DNA of 64,000 nt. It comes from Mucilaginibacter geliditolerans (GTDB taxonomy: Bacteria > Bacteroidota > Bacteroidia > Sphingobacteriales > Sphingobacteriaceae). The position numbers and the translations under genes are program-made. How positions within the stretch are numbered: position 1 is the stretch's first letter; each line of letters begins with the position of its first letter. The notes beneath the pieces are model-generated. The model was not told the DNA's origin, searched no databases, and saw nothing but the letters and a program-made list of their open reading frames with translations. Positions 28,001 to 35,930 of the stretch are shown in pieces. The stretch covers positions 434,001 to 498,000 of the forward strand of contig NZ_JACHBY010000004.1 in assembly GCF_014200495.1 (NCBI RefSeq), in the 5' to 3' direction.

Positions 28001-28269
28001 AAGACCTGGCCGTTCCCCAAACAAGGTATATATATAGCGCAGCCTATATACGTCTTAAAAATTTAACTGTGGGTTATTCATTTCCTGTACCTGCGTTAAA
28101 AAAGATAGGTGTTGACCGCATACGGGTTTATGTAAGCGGTGAGGACCTTTGGGAATCAGACAAATTGCCACAGGGTTATGATCCGGAGGGATTGAGTAAT
28201 ACACAGGGTACAGGAGAATTATATCCCTTTGAGCGTGCATACTCATTCGGGGTTGATGTAAAGTTTTAA
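25075..28269 (+). CDS. susC: SusC/RagA-family TonB-linked outer-membrane glycan transporter
   Basis: 1064 residues. Signal peptide 1-28, then a carboxypeptidase-D-regulatory-like domain (about 29-110: VTGTVTDEKNQPMPGVTIKVK), the TonB plug (about 120-235: NEVVVVGYGSQKKVDLTGAVS, LQGELPGLNV, ILVDGVE, ILKDAASSAVYGSRAAFGVLLITTKSG) and a 22-strand barrel ending SFGVDVKF. It imports oligosaccharides across the outer membrane with SusD as its lid. There is no STN domain, so it is unlikely to signal to an ECF sigma/FecR pair. It starts 24 bases after an operator-like site and precedes susD by 24 bases. Glycan specificity cannot be read directly; GH89, GH29 and phosphoesterases point to a fucosylated phospho-glycan. 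Confidence 0.96.
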   Translation: MKIFYMLKKASLPVVVVWLLTLGAAYAQSTVTGTVTDEKNQPMPGVTIKVKPGKSASTSTDEKGHFHINVKNENDVLVFSFVGYDIQEVAAKGEASLNVVMKPAAGNLNEVVVVGYGSQKKVDLTGAVSTISGEVLEDRPIDNLGRGLQGELPGLNVTSFSGQPGNPATFNIRGFTSVNGGGPLILVDGVETSLDDINPNDVASATILKDAASSAVYGSRAAFGVLLITTKSGHTGAPKITYSFNYAIKKIANLPDIVTDPGTVVDYKNEAYAAYYGSNEYNSTETAYAQERSKNPNLPATIVDPSTGQYDYLGGTNWFKEAYSPTNPSQAHNLSVSGGTDKVTYYFSAGYNSQEGIFRYNPDYYDRYNLRGKLDIELTKWLHIYTNSAYNRTTYNAPSLWTTSDWTSGNFYHEIGRSNTLDVPKNPDGSWTENGTIIGFLQQGGRSDTTTNRTQNTIGFNTSFFNNTWRIKGDYTFRSTNNYMQGYQVPIPYETGPDQTVSYAGHSDAFAEADNQSYYDINLYTEYEKTFNEKNYFKAMIGYNQEYNSYSGFSASNNDLISNAIGTLNETTGTPPSVGANGYQWALRGAFARVNYEYDKKYLFEAAAREDGSSLFPPTQHYGFFPSASAGWRISEEPFFKSLLSVVNNLKLRVSYGSLGNDQSLQNYQFIPVLGSGTTSAILGGTQPTYVSAPNLVSPSLTWETITTKNLGIDVTFFKKLNATFDIYRRYTDNMITTGFALPAVLGAAQPQENAANLRTDGWELNLTYNDQTDIAGKPFRFSVHANVWDNQTVITKYNNPTDYFLNSIDGESLAPAYYTGSHVGDIWGLTDVGIFQTNAAAKAAPNQSAFQGYYNLNQAGEMQYKDLNHDGKITYGNGTVGDPGDMSIIGNTTPRYNFGVGGNFTYDNFDFSIFFQGVGKESFWPGDSGYYWGMFFAPYENVYQNIIGTTWTPQNPNAFYPSLKGWRAGDYGDLQDLAVPQTRYIYSAAYIRLKNLTVGYSFPVPALKKIGVDRIRVYVSGEDLWESDKLPQGYDPEGLSNTQGTGELYPFERAYSFGVDVKF

Positions 28270-28293
28270 TGTTCACTTCCAAAACTAATTACA

Positions 28294-30078
28294 ATGAAAA
28301 AGATATATATAATTGTACTATCCGGTGTGGCGATAAGCATCTTATCATTATACTCGTGTAAAAAAGATAGTTTCCTGACCAGGTACCCGGTATCAAGTAT
28401 AACAGCAGAGAGCTTTTTTAATAACGGTACCGACCTGAATACTTACTGCAACGGATTGTATTCCTATGTTTACAGCAGCGTTGCCGTGGGAACGAATGAC
28501 CAGCAAAGCGATAATAACGAAAACCGCCCTTTTAATCTTGTAGCAGCGGGGCAGATTCCAGTGCCTGCCACCGCCTCCACATCAGTAGCATGGAACGGGG
28601 CAACCTGGAACTGGTCATTTTTGTACCAGGTAAATTATTTTTTAGAAAATTACCAGAAAGCAGTTGCCCCGGCAGCGGTAGTAAACCATTATGCAGGAGT
28701 CGCAAGATTTTTTAGGGCATGGTTTTATTTTGACAAGGTAAAAACCTATGGCGATGTGCCCTGGTACGGACGTACGATAACGACAACTGATAATGCCGAT
28801 CTATATAAAGCCAGGGACCCGCGTGCGCTGATAATTGATTCCGTAATGGCGGATCTCAAATATGCAGCTAAATATGTTAACCCAACCGGGCCTTCGGGTA
28901 CTATCACCAAATGGGCGGCGCTGGCATTGATGGCAAGAGTGGGGCTTTACGAAGGAACATACAGAGAATATCACGGGATCACTGGTTGGCAACCCTTGTT
29001 ACAAACGGCAGATAGCGCTGCACTGGTTGTAATGCAAACCGGTGGTTTTAAGCTGTACAGTACCGGAGCACCAAACGTTGACTATCAAAATCTATTCCTC
29101 ACCCATTCCCCATCTGATGCGCAGAATTCGGAAATAATATTAGCCAGGTGGTACAGCAATTCTATTCCAGTTCACACAGCACTTGACGGGGATATATATG
29201 CTTATGGCCTTGCCCTGTCGAAAGCGTTTATGAATAACTACCTGACGAGCAATGGTACCCCTTTTACCTCGGTACCGGGTTATGCTACGATGATGATCAA
29301 GGATGAGTTCACCAACCGTGATCCGCGCATGATGCAATCTGTTTTGCCTCCTACTGTATTGTCATACGGCAACCTGGTTGGCACACAGACAATGACCGAT
29401 GCCCGTACCGGTTATTTGCAAACAAAATATTATGACCCAACTACCCCTTCATATAATACCAATTATAATGCGGGTATTAATTTCCGCTATGGAGAAATAT
29501 TACTGGTTTACGCTGAAGCAAAAGCCGAATTGGCCAATGCTGGAACAGGCACCTTTACCCAGGCTGACTTGGATATGTCTGTTAATTTGCTTCGCGATAG
29601 GGTAGGCATGCCGCATATGTTGATGGCTGTACCGATAGACCCAGTATTAGCGGCGACTTATTCCAATGTATCAGGTTCATTGCAAAATGTAATTCTGGAG
29701 ATCCGGCGCGAACGAAGAGTGGAGTTAGCCTGTGAAGGACTTCGTTATGATGATCTGATGCGATGGAAAGACGGCCCATTGCTGGCGCAGCCTGGCTTTG
29801 GCATGTATTTCCCGGGATTAGGAGTTTATGACCTGAATGGGGACGGGACCCCGGATATCGGCTTGGTAACAAGCTTGCCTGCCAATCCGGTAGCGGGTGT
29901 TTCCTATTTTGTACTGGGGACAGATTTCGGTTTTAGCAATGGGACTTCAGGAAACATAGTGCCGAACCCTGGCCTGGTAAAAACATTTATAGATCCACAA
30001 GATTATTTAATGCCTATACCGACCCAGGAATTGTTACTTAATACCAAGTTAACGCAAAACCCGGGCTGGGCTAAATAA
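28294..30078 (+). CDS. susD: SusD/RagB-family glycan-binding lipoprotein
   Basis: 594 residues. A lipoprotein signal ends in SLYSCKKD, so C22 is the lipidated residue and the protein is displayed at the cell surface. The SusD TPR-like scaffold is visible (WNWSFLYQVNYFLENYQKA, ARFFRAWFYFDKVKTYGDVPWY, ARDPRALIIDSVMADLKYAAKYV) with the C-terminal SusD-type region from INFRYGEILLVYAEAKAEL and LEIRRERRVELACEGLRYDDLMRW to PIPTQELLLNTKLTQNPGW. It caps the SusC barrel and binds the glycan. It ends at 30078 with a strong terminator 27 bases later, so the SusCD transcript ends here. Confidence 0.96.
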   Translation: MKKIYIIVLSGVAISILSLYSCKKDSFLTRYPVSSITAESFFNNGTDLNTYCNGLYSYVYSSVAVGTNDQQSDNNENRPFNLVAAGQIPVPATASTSVAWNGATWNWSFLYQVNYFLENYQKAVAPAAVVNHYAGVARFFRAWFYFDKVKTYGDVPWYGRTITTTDNADLYKARDPRALIIDSVMADLKYAAKYVNPTGPSGTITKWAALALMARVGLYEGTYREYHGITGWQPLLQTADSAALVVMQTGGFKLYSTGAPNVDYQNLFLTHSPSDAQNSEIILARWYSNSIPVHTALDGDIYAYGLALSKAFMNNYLTSNGTPFTSVPGYATMMIKDEFTNRDPRMMQSVLPPTVLSYGNLVGTQTMTDARTGYLQTKYYDPTTPSYNTNYNAGINFRYGEILLVYAEAKAELANAGTGTFTQADLDMSVNLLRDRVGMPHMLMAVPIDPVLAATYSNVSGSLQNVILEIRRERRVELACEGLRYDDLMRWKDGPLLAQPGFGMYFPGLGVYDLNGDGTPDIGLVTSLPANPVAGVSYFVLGTDFGFSNGTSGNIVPNPGLVKTFIDPQDYLMPIPTQELLLNTKLTQNPGWAK

Positions 30079-30104
30079 GATTTTTTTGATTAGTTTGAGT
30101 GTTA

Positions 30105-30129
30105 GGACCGCAGTAGCTGCGGTCCTTTT
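30105..30129 (+). terminator. Strong terminator after susD
   Basis: GGACCGCAG (30105-30113) pairs perfectly with CTGCGGTCC (30117-30125) around TAG, followed by TTTT. The same hairpin type recurs at 16785 and 30745. Confidence 0.88.
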
Positions 30130-30190
30130 CAAAATAACAATTAATTAGTCAATGCAATTTCTTTAATCATAAACCCTTATTTAAAAAACC

Positions 30191-30657
30191 ATGAAAAAAC
30201 AATTCTAAGTTTGGCAGCTTTATGTATGCTAATCGCCTTTTCAAGTGAAAAGTTAATGTCAGAAGAATCCAATGTGCTCCAGCCATTTAATAAAATGTTG
30301 AATTGTACCGTCAATTTATCACCGCCATTAGATATGAAAATTAATTCAGTATTTTCTTTGTTCACCTCAACGCCTGTGCCTGTATCTTACAAAAACCTTA
30401 AGCCTGATGCAGGATCTGTAGAGATTGATGATTTAACTACAGGAATAACATACCCACTGACCTCCCTTCCACCAACAGGCAACAAACCGGTTGACACCGA
30501 CATATCTTTAGCACCTGGTGATATAATAGAAGTAACTGTATATAGCGGTAATGGTAATTGCAGTATAACATGTAATGGTTCAACAGAAACGGGAGTATCT
30601 TCTTATTACATATCGAGTTCTTTTATGCCGAACCCATCATGGATTGTTATACAATAA
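30191..30657 (+). pseudogene. Small exported protein, frameshifted just after the start codon
   Basis: ATG 30191 is followed by six A residues and reads MKKQF then stops. Adding one A gives MKKTILSLAALCMLIAFSS, a clean signal peptide, continuing in the open frame to 30657. The mature part of about 130 residues has VNLSPPLDMKINSVFSLFTSTP, two cysteines in NCSITCNGS and a beta-rich pattern. I do not recognise the family; it may bind carbohydrate, or be a small fibre- or adhesin-like product. As the base sequence stands, only a TTG at 30211 or an ATG at 30223 could start translation, without a full signal peptide. Either a real one-base loss in the A tract or a sequencing error. It lies between two copies of the same terminator. 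Confidence 0.55.
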
Positions 30658-30744
30658 AGAAAGGATCTGGTACAAAATCCAAGCTGATAAAAAGCCTAAT
30701 ATAGTAAATAAGAACTTTTATTTTAGTTTGTGTTAATTGGTTAA

Positions 30745-30772
30745 GGGCCGCAATAGCTGCGGTCCTTTTTTT
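30745..30772 (+). terminator. Terminator after the frameshifted small gene
   Basis: GGGCCGCA (30745-30752) pairs with TGCGGTCC (30758-30765) with one G-T wobble, followed by a run of seven T. Third copy of the hairpin type at 16785 and 30105, with the same upstream context (GTTTGTGTTAATTGGTTAA). Confidence 0.85.
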
Positions 30773-30796
30773 AAATTACTAAACCGAATATAGCAT

Positions 30797-31876
30797 ATGT
30801 ATCAAGCAATTTTCTATAAATCATTTAGGCAAAAAAGTATAATTATATTCTTATTTCTGTATTCCTTTTCATCGTTTGCCCAATCAACTTATGTTCCTTC
30901 AAAAAGCAATATTGAAAACCGCAAATGGTTTGAGAATTTAGGGTTGGGCCTATTTATCCATTTTGGCATTTATTCTCAATTGGATGATCCTGATGAAGCC
31001 TGGGCTATGCGGAAATATACTATACCACAGTATGAAAAGTTTGCCGACCAGTTTGATCCCAAGGATTTTAATGCAAAGAAATGGGTATCTACTGCTAAAG
31101 AATTAGGGTTCAAATATATTACCATCACTACCAAACATCACGACGGATTTTGCCTGTTCGATTCAAAGTATACGGACTGGACCATTATGCATCATGGCAA
31201 ATACCGTCACGATATCATTAAAGCTATTGCAGATGAATGCCATAAACAGGGAATCAAACTCTGGCTATATTACTCATTACTCGACTGGCATCACCCGGAT
31301 TTTGTATTTCGTAAAAACGAAGGCGGAACCTATACGCATCAGCTACCTAATCCAAATCGCGACGAAAAAAAATATATTCAATACATGAAGAACCAGCTTA
31401 CGGAGTTACTGACCAATTACGGAACAGTAGACGGGGTATGGTTTGATGGCTATTGGTCAAAAGATACCAGTCGGTACCCGTTCCAGGAAATTTACGGGTT
31501 GGTGCATAAATTGCAGCCAGCTTGCATGATCATTAACAATCATGATATGTTTTATATCCCGGGTGAAGATGCCATGGTATATGCTTTATATGATCCTTTT
31601 CCGCAGGCCGCTTACGATAGCGATTCGCGTTTAAAGCAAATACCATTACAAGCCATGGATATGAGCAGTAATAAATGGGGCTACTATTCCAAACAAATAT
31701 ATAAACCGGTTGATACCCTTATCCATAATATGGAAAAAGTAGCAAAACGGCATGCGACTTTCGTGCTGAATACAGGGCCGCTGCCAGACGGAAGTATTGA
31801 CCCTCATTTTATAGATACAATAAGAATAGTACATGTACGACTGCTAAAAGATCTTCTGCGCATTAATAATAAATAA
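30797..31876 (+). CDS. Exported alpha-L-fucosidase (GH29), short form
   Basis: 359 residues, catalytic domain only (many GH29 enzymes are 450-600). Signal peptide to about residue 29 (FLFLYSFSSFAQS). GH29 motifs: LGLFIHFGIYSQ with the substrate-binding His at about 55, TTKHHDGFCLFDSKYTDW, LWLYYSLLDWHHPD, and the nucleophile D217 in VDGVWFDGYW. It removes alpha-linked L-fucose with retention. The acid/base residue is poorly conserved in GH29 and was not assigned. The gene stands alone between the terminator at 30745 and the operator block at 31911. One of three GH29 genes in the locus, all divergent from each other, suggesting different linkages. Confidence 0.9.
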   Translation: MYQAIFYKSFRQKSIIIFLFLYSFSSFAQSTYVPSKSNIENRKWFENLGLGLFIHFGIYSQLDDPDEAWAMRKYTIPQYEKFADQFDPKDFNAKKWVSTAKELGFKYITITTKHHDGFCLFDSKYTDWTIMHHGKYRHDIIKAIADECHKQGIKLWLYYSLLDWHHPDFVFRKNEGGTYTHQLPNPNRDEKKYIQYMKNQLTELLTNYGTVDGVWFDGYWSKDTSRYPFQEIYGLVHKLQPACMIINNHDMFYIPGEDAMVYALYDPFPQAAYDSDSRLKQIPLQAMDMSSNKWGYYSKQIYKPVDTLIHNMEKVAKRHATFVLNTGPLPDGSIDPHFIDTIRIVHVRLLKDLLRINNK

Positions 31877-31910
31877 TATAATTGGCAGGCTAATGGGTAA
31901 CTATGAAAAA

Positions 31911-31958
31911 GTTTAGTATTTGTTTACTTTTGTTAAATATTTGTTTACATTTGTTTAA
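31911..31958 (+). repeat. Tandem 21-bp operator/promoter repeat upstream of phnA
   Basis: GTTTAGTATTTGTTTAC core followed by two 21-bp units (31917-31937 and 31938-31958). Over 48 bases it differs from the block at 24969-25016 at only four positions, and the second unit is identical. It ends 33 bases before the phnA start. TACATTTG at 31946-31953 also fits a TAnnTTTG -7 box. Confidence 0.7.
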
Positions 31959-31991
31959 TGCGATTTGATTTCAACTGATACAATATAAATA

Positions 31992-33233
31992 ATGAATAAC
32001 ATTTCAACAAAGTCCTTTTCTGCTAATGGAAAAACTTATAACCCACCAGCAAAACCCATTGTGGTGATCTGCATGGACGGTTCAGCAGACGAATACCTGG
32101 ACACTACTATGGCACATGACCTTATGCCTAACCTTAAAAAAATGGCATTCCAGGGCTATAGAGGTATGGTGCGTGGTGCATTGCCTTCTTTCACCAATGT
32201 AAACAACTCATCTATCGTGACCGGGGTTAGCCCGGCGGTTCATGGTATTTGCGGCAACTTTTTTTACGACCTTAAAAAGGACCAGGAGGTAATGATGAAT
32301 TCATCGGAATACCTTAGGGCTGATACGCTGCTTGCTGCTGCGGCTAATGCAGGGCGTAAAGTGGCTGTAGTAACTGCCAAAGAAAAATTGCGTGATATCC
32401 TTTCTTATAAATTAAAAGGAATTGCGTTCTCTGCTGAAAAAGCAGATCAGGTAAAATTGGATACGCATGGTATTGAAAATGCCGAAGAAATTATAGGCTA
32501 TAAAACCCCTGCTATATATAGTGCTGAGGCCAGTTTATTTGTTTTACGTGCGGGTGTAGCACTGATTGAAAAAGGCATGGCCGATTTCCTATATCTTTCA
32601 CTAACTGATTACATGCAGCATACTTATGCTCCTGAAACTGAAGAATCACTGGCGTTCTATCAGGCCCAGGATGTGGAACTAGGGAAAATGCTGGAACTCG
32701 GCGCAATTATAGGTGCAACCGCTGATCATGGCATGAACTCTAAGATCAAAGCTGACGGTACACCAAATGTATTATACATTGAAACTATGCTGACCGAAAA
32801 ATTTGGCCCTGGTTTCAGGGTTATATGCCCTATAACTGACCCTTATGTAAAGCACCATGGTGCATTGGGTTCTTATGTCCTTGTATATATGGATGATACT
32901 TCAAAAATTGTTGAGGTGAAAAACTGGCTGGCTCTGCAGCATGGCATTACCGAAGTATATGATAAAGAAACAGGCTGCCGTATTTTAGAGCAACCGGCCG
33001 ACCGGACAGGTGATCTGTTTGTTCTCTCCGCCCGTGATGTTGTAGTTGGGAGAACTGCTGCCGATCACGATCTGAAAGCCCTGGATGGAACCCTACGCTC
33101 ACATGGCGGAAGATATGAAGAAATGGTGCCTTTAGTTGTGTCACACCCATTAAATGCAGCTTATAAAAGGAAGGCACAAGGTGATCCGCGAAATTTTGAT
33201 GTATTTGATTTTGCGATTAATGGCACACATTAA
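31992..33233 (+). CDS. phnA: Phosphonoacetate hydrolase (PhnA)
   Basis: 413 residues, no signal peptide, so cytoplasmic. An alkaline-phosphatase-superfamily fold whose active-site residues match the phosphonoacetate hydrolase pattern: D29 (ICMDGSADE), nucleophile T68 (LPSFTNVNNSS), D206 and H210 (LTDYMQHTYAPE), D245-H246 (ATADHGMNSK) and H371 (LRSHGGRYEE). The protein aligns end to end by eye with PhnA of Sinorhizobium. It cleaves the C-P bond of phosphonoacetate to acetate + phosphate using two zinc ions. It is the first gene of a phosphonate unit with phnY 58 bases downstream, and is preceded by the tandem operator repeat. Confidence 0.93.
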   Translation: MNNISTKSFSANGKTYNPPAKPIVVICMDGSADEYLDTTMAHDLMPNLKKMAFQGYRGMVRGALPSFTNVNNSSIVTGVSPAVHGICGNFFYDLKKDQEVMMNSSEYLRADTLLAAAANAGRKVAVVTAKEKLRDILSYKLKGIAFSAEKADQVKLDTHGIENAEEIIGYKTPAIYSAEASLFVLRAGVALIEKGMADFLYLSLTDYMQHTYAPETEESLAFYQAQDVELGKMLELGAIIGATADHGMNSKIKADGTPNVLYIETMLTEKFGPGFRVICPITDPYVKHHGALGSYVLVYMDDTSKIVEVKNWLALQHGITEVYDKETGCRILEQPADRTGDLFVLSARDVVVGRTAADHDLKALDGTLRSHGGRYEEMVPLVVSHPLNAAYKRKAQGDPRNFDVFDFAINGTH

Positions 33234-33291
33234 ACAGCATTAAACATGGTAGGTAAAATGCAGTATTATCTGTAGCAAATTAAGAATAAGC

Positions 33292-34740
33292 ATGAAAGAA
33301 GAAGTATTAACTGAGACAATAAATATTATAAAATTAGCTTCACTGGTTGCAGGCAAACCAGTTTCTTCGGGGAAACAGCTATATATTAATAATCCATACA
33401 ATGGACAATTGGTAGGCACAGTAGAAATGGCCAATCTAAGTGATACACAAGCTGCTGTTAAAGCGGCTTTAAAGGGAGGGACGGTATTAAACCGGTATGA
33501 AAGATATAGTATCCTGGAGAAAGCCAGAATATTATTGTTAGAGAGAAAAGAAGAATTTGCACAATTAATTACAGCTGAATCCGGATTATGTATTACGGAA
33601 AGTACTTATGAAATAGGCAGGGCCCATGATGTGCTGCTTTTTTCTGCAATGGAATGTTTGAATGATGATGGACAAGTTTTTTCCTGTGACATTTCACCAA
33701 ACGGGAAACAGCGGAAAATATTTACACTCCGTGAACCATTAAAACTTGCTGTTGCCATCACCCCATTCAACCACCCATTAAACCAGGTAGCTCACAAAAT
33801 TGCTCCTGCATTAGCTGCGGGTACACCGGTAATTTTAAAACCATCAGAAAAGACGCCTTTAACGGCCATTCGTTTTGTAGAACTGTTGTTCGAAGCTGGC
33901 TTACCTCCGTATATGCTGAGCGTTCTTTTAGGCAATACTAAAGATGTAGCAGAAGCATTGGTACAAAATCCCGAAGTTGATATTGTTTCATTTACCGGGA
34001 GTGTAGTTGTAGGTAAAAGGATTGCCCAAACAGCAGGCTATAAAAAGGTAATATTAGAACTTGGCGGCAATGACCCTTTGATTATTTTGGAAGATGCAAA
34101 CCTTGATCTAGGGGTTGTACTGGCCGCTGAAGGAGCATTTAGAAACTCAGGACAGCGTTGCACAGGGGTGAAACGTATTTTAGTACAGGAAAGCATTTCT
34201 GAGGAATTTACTAAACGATTTGTTGAAAAAGCAAAAGAATATACTAGCGGAAACCCGGCAGATCCCCAAACTAAAGTTGGAACTGTAATTGATGAGCAAG
34301 CAGCCATATATCTGGAAAATGTAGTAGATAAAGCAGTTGCTCAGGGTGCAAAAGTTTTATTGGGGGGCAAGCGCACTGGCGCACTGTTAGAACCTACTGT
34401 GATCATAAATGTTCCAAGGGACGCGCAAATGGTGGTACAGGAATCATTTGGCCCCCTGGCTCCTATCCTTACTTTCAAGGATATTGACGATGCAATTCAA
34501 CTGTCTAATTCTACCGCTTTTGGTTTATCATCTGGTATAGTTACCGCCAACATGGAAAATGCCATCCGTTTTGTAAAAGAACTACAGGTTGGTACTGTTA
34601 ATATTAATGAAGTACCTGGCTACCGTACAGAGCGTTCTCCTTTTGGAGGTATTAAAGACTCGGGCCTCGGAATAAAAGAAGGCGTAGTTGAAGCTATAAA
34701 ATGCTTCACTTATGTAAAAACATTTTCAATGCCCTGGTAA
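33292..34740 (+). CDS. phnY: Phosphonoacetaldehyde dehydrogenase (PhnY)
   Basis: 482 residues, an aldehyde dehydrogenase. Catalytic C290 (NSGQRCTGVKR), general-base E256 (LELGGNDP), and the NAD site FTGSVVVGKRI (234-244) are intact. C290 falls at nearly the same position as in the characterised PhnY. With PhnA immediately upstream, oxidation of phosphonoacetaldehyde to phosphonoacetate is the natural role. Together the two convert phosphonoacetaldehyde to acetate and Pi without phosphonatase (PhnX). ATG at 33292; the next gene starts nine bases after its stop, so it is translationally close-coupled. Confidence 0.9.
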   Translation: MKEEVLTETINIIKLASLVAGKPVSSGKQLYINNPYNGQLVGTVEMANLSDTQAAVKAALKGGTVLNRYERYSILEKARILLLERKEEFAQLITAESGLCITESTYEIGRAHDVLLFSAMECLNDDGQVFSCDISPNGKQRKIFTLREPLKLAVAITPFNHPLNQVAHKIAPALAAGTPVILKPSEKTPLTAIRFVELLFEAGLPPYMLSVLLGNTKDVAEALVQNPEVDIVSFTGSVVVGKRIAQTAGYKKVILELGGNDPLIILEDANLDLGVVLAAEGAFRNSGQRCTGVKRILVQESISEEFTKRFVEKAKEYTSGNPADPQTKVGTVIDEQAAIYLENVVDKAVAQGAKVLLGGKRTGALLEPTVIINVPRDAQMVVQESFGPLAPILTFKDIDDAIQLSNSTAFGLSSGIVTANMENAIRFVKELQVGTVNINEVPGYRTERSPFGGIKDSGLGIKEGVVEAIKCFTYVKTFSMPW

Positions 34741-34749
34741 ATAAAAAAA

Positions 34750-35907
34750 ATGAAAAATTCAACATATGATTTAATAGTGGTGGGCTCTGGTATAATGGGC
34801 ACTTTCCACGCTATACATGCTGCCCGTTTAGGTAAAAGTGTACTGCTAACAGAAAAAGATCAATATCCCGTAAATGCTACCGTAAGGAATTTTGGACAGG
34901 TGGTCACTTCAGGAATATCGTCAGACATGTTTGCGCATGCCATGCGCACAGCAGAATTATACAAAGAGATACAGCAGGAATTTGACATCAGTGTCCGAAA
35001 CAATGGTACTGTCTATATTTCGTCGGATGATGATGAGCTACAACTAACACATGAGTTAAAAGAGCGAATGGATGCTTCCGGTCATGGGGCTGTATTGTTA
35101 TCAGCCAAGAAATGTTTAGCCCAATGGCCTGCCTTGAAAAAGGAATATTGTAATGGTGGTATTTTTTTTCCGCAGGAATTAAGTGTTGAACCTGATAAAC
35201 TGATCTATCGTGTAATTGAATATGCTATAGGAAAATACCCCAATCTTACCTATAAACCGGGGACGGCTGTTGTTGATTGTGCAGTTGCAGGCGATCGTGT
35301 AGAAATAGCTACCGCCTACAGGCAGAAATTTACTGCTGAAAAGGTGATCATTTGTAATGGCGGTGAATTTAAACTGCTTTTTGCCGATCTGTTTAAGGAT
35401 AGTGGCATTATGCTCCGGAAATTGCAGATGGTGAGAACCATTCCGATGCCAGAGGTCGCGTTAGAAGGGAACATCTTAACCGGTTTGTCTATCCGCAGAT
35501 ATGAATCATTCCAGGAATGCCCCTCATTTGCCAAGCTTACAACGCCAGAACGTTATGAAGAATTAGAAAAATGGGGCATCCATATATTATTTAAAAAAGC
35601 ACTTGATGGGTCTATTATTATTGGTGATTCTCATGAATATGCGGATGTGAATCATACTGATGATCTGGGCTTTGGCATTAGTAGCTACATTAATGAACTG
35701 ATGTTAAAAGAGGCACAAAACATTGTAAATTTTGATGTCAGTAAAATAGCTTCTTCCTGGGCTGGTTTCTACCCTCAACATAGCAGTAAACATGTTGTGG
35801 AATACGATATAGATGATCGCATACATATTCGTACTGCCATTGGAGGGAAGGGGATGACATGCGCTGCCGGATACGCCGAAGCAAGCGTAATGAAAATTTA
35901 CAATTAA
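34750..35907 (+). CDS. FAD-dependent oxidoreductase, TIGR03364-like, phosphonate-linked
   Basis: 385 residues, DAO superfamily. The FAD Rossmann motif VVGSGIMGTFHA is at 11-22, followed by LLTEKD. NATVRNFGQVVTSG and WAGFYPQHSS are typical of the TIGR03364 clade, which is recurrently found beside phosphonatase and phosphonate transporter genes. The expected reaction is oxidative deamination of an aminophosphonate such as 2-aminoethylphosphonate or its N-methyl form to phosphonoacetaldehyde, which would feed PhnY. No PhnW transaminase is present in the window, so this enzyme (or the next) probably replaces it. The substrate assignment is inference. ATG at 34750. Confidence 0.85.
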   Translation: MKNSTYDLIVVGSGIMGTFHAIHAARLGKSVLLTEKDQYPVNATVRNFGQVVTSGISSDMFAHAMRTAELYKEIQQEFDISVRNNGTVYISSDDDELQLTHELKERMDASGHGAVLLSAKKCLAQWPALKKEYCNGGIFFPQELSVEPDKLIYRVIEYAIGKYPNLTYKPGTAVVDCAVAGDRVEIATAYRQKFTAEKVIICNGGEFKLLFADLFKDSGIMLRKLQMVRTIPMPEVALEGNILTGLSIRRYESFQECPSFAKLTTPERYEELEKWGIHILFKKALDGSIIIGDSHEYADVNHTDDLGFGISSYINELMLKEAQNIVNFDVSKIASSWAGFYPQHSSKHVVEYDIDDRIHIRTAIGGKGMTCAAGYAEASVMKIYN

Positions 35908-35930
35908 TTTATCGTTTATCTTTTTGCACT

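Noticed and set aside
33292..34740. Succinate-semialdehyde or other general aldehyde dehydrogenase
   Set aside because: Motifs alone would allow it, but direct coupling to phnA and the FAD aminophosphonate oxidase makes PhnY far more likely.
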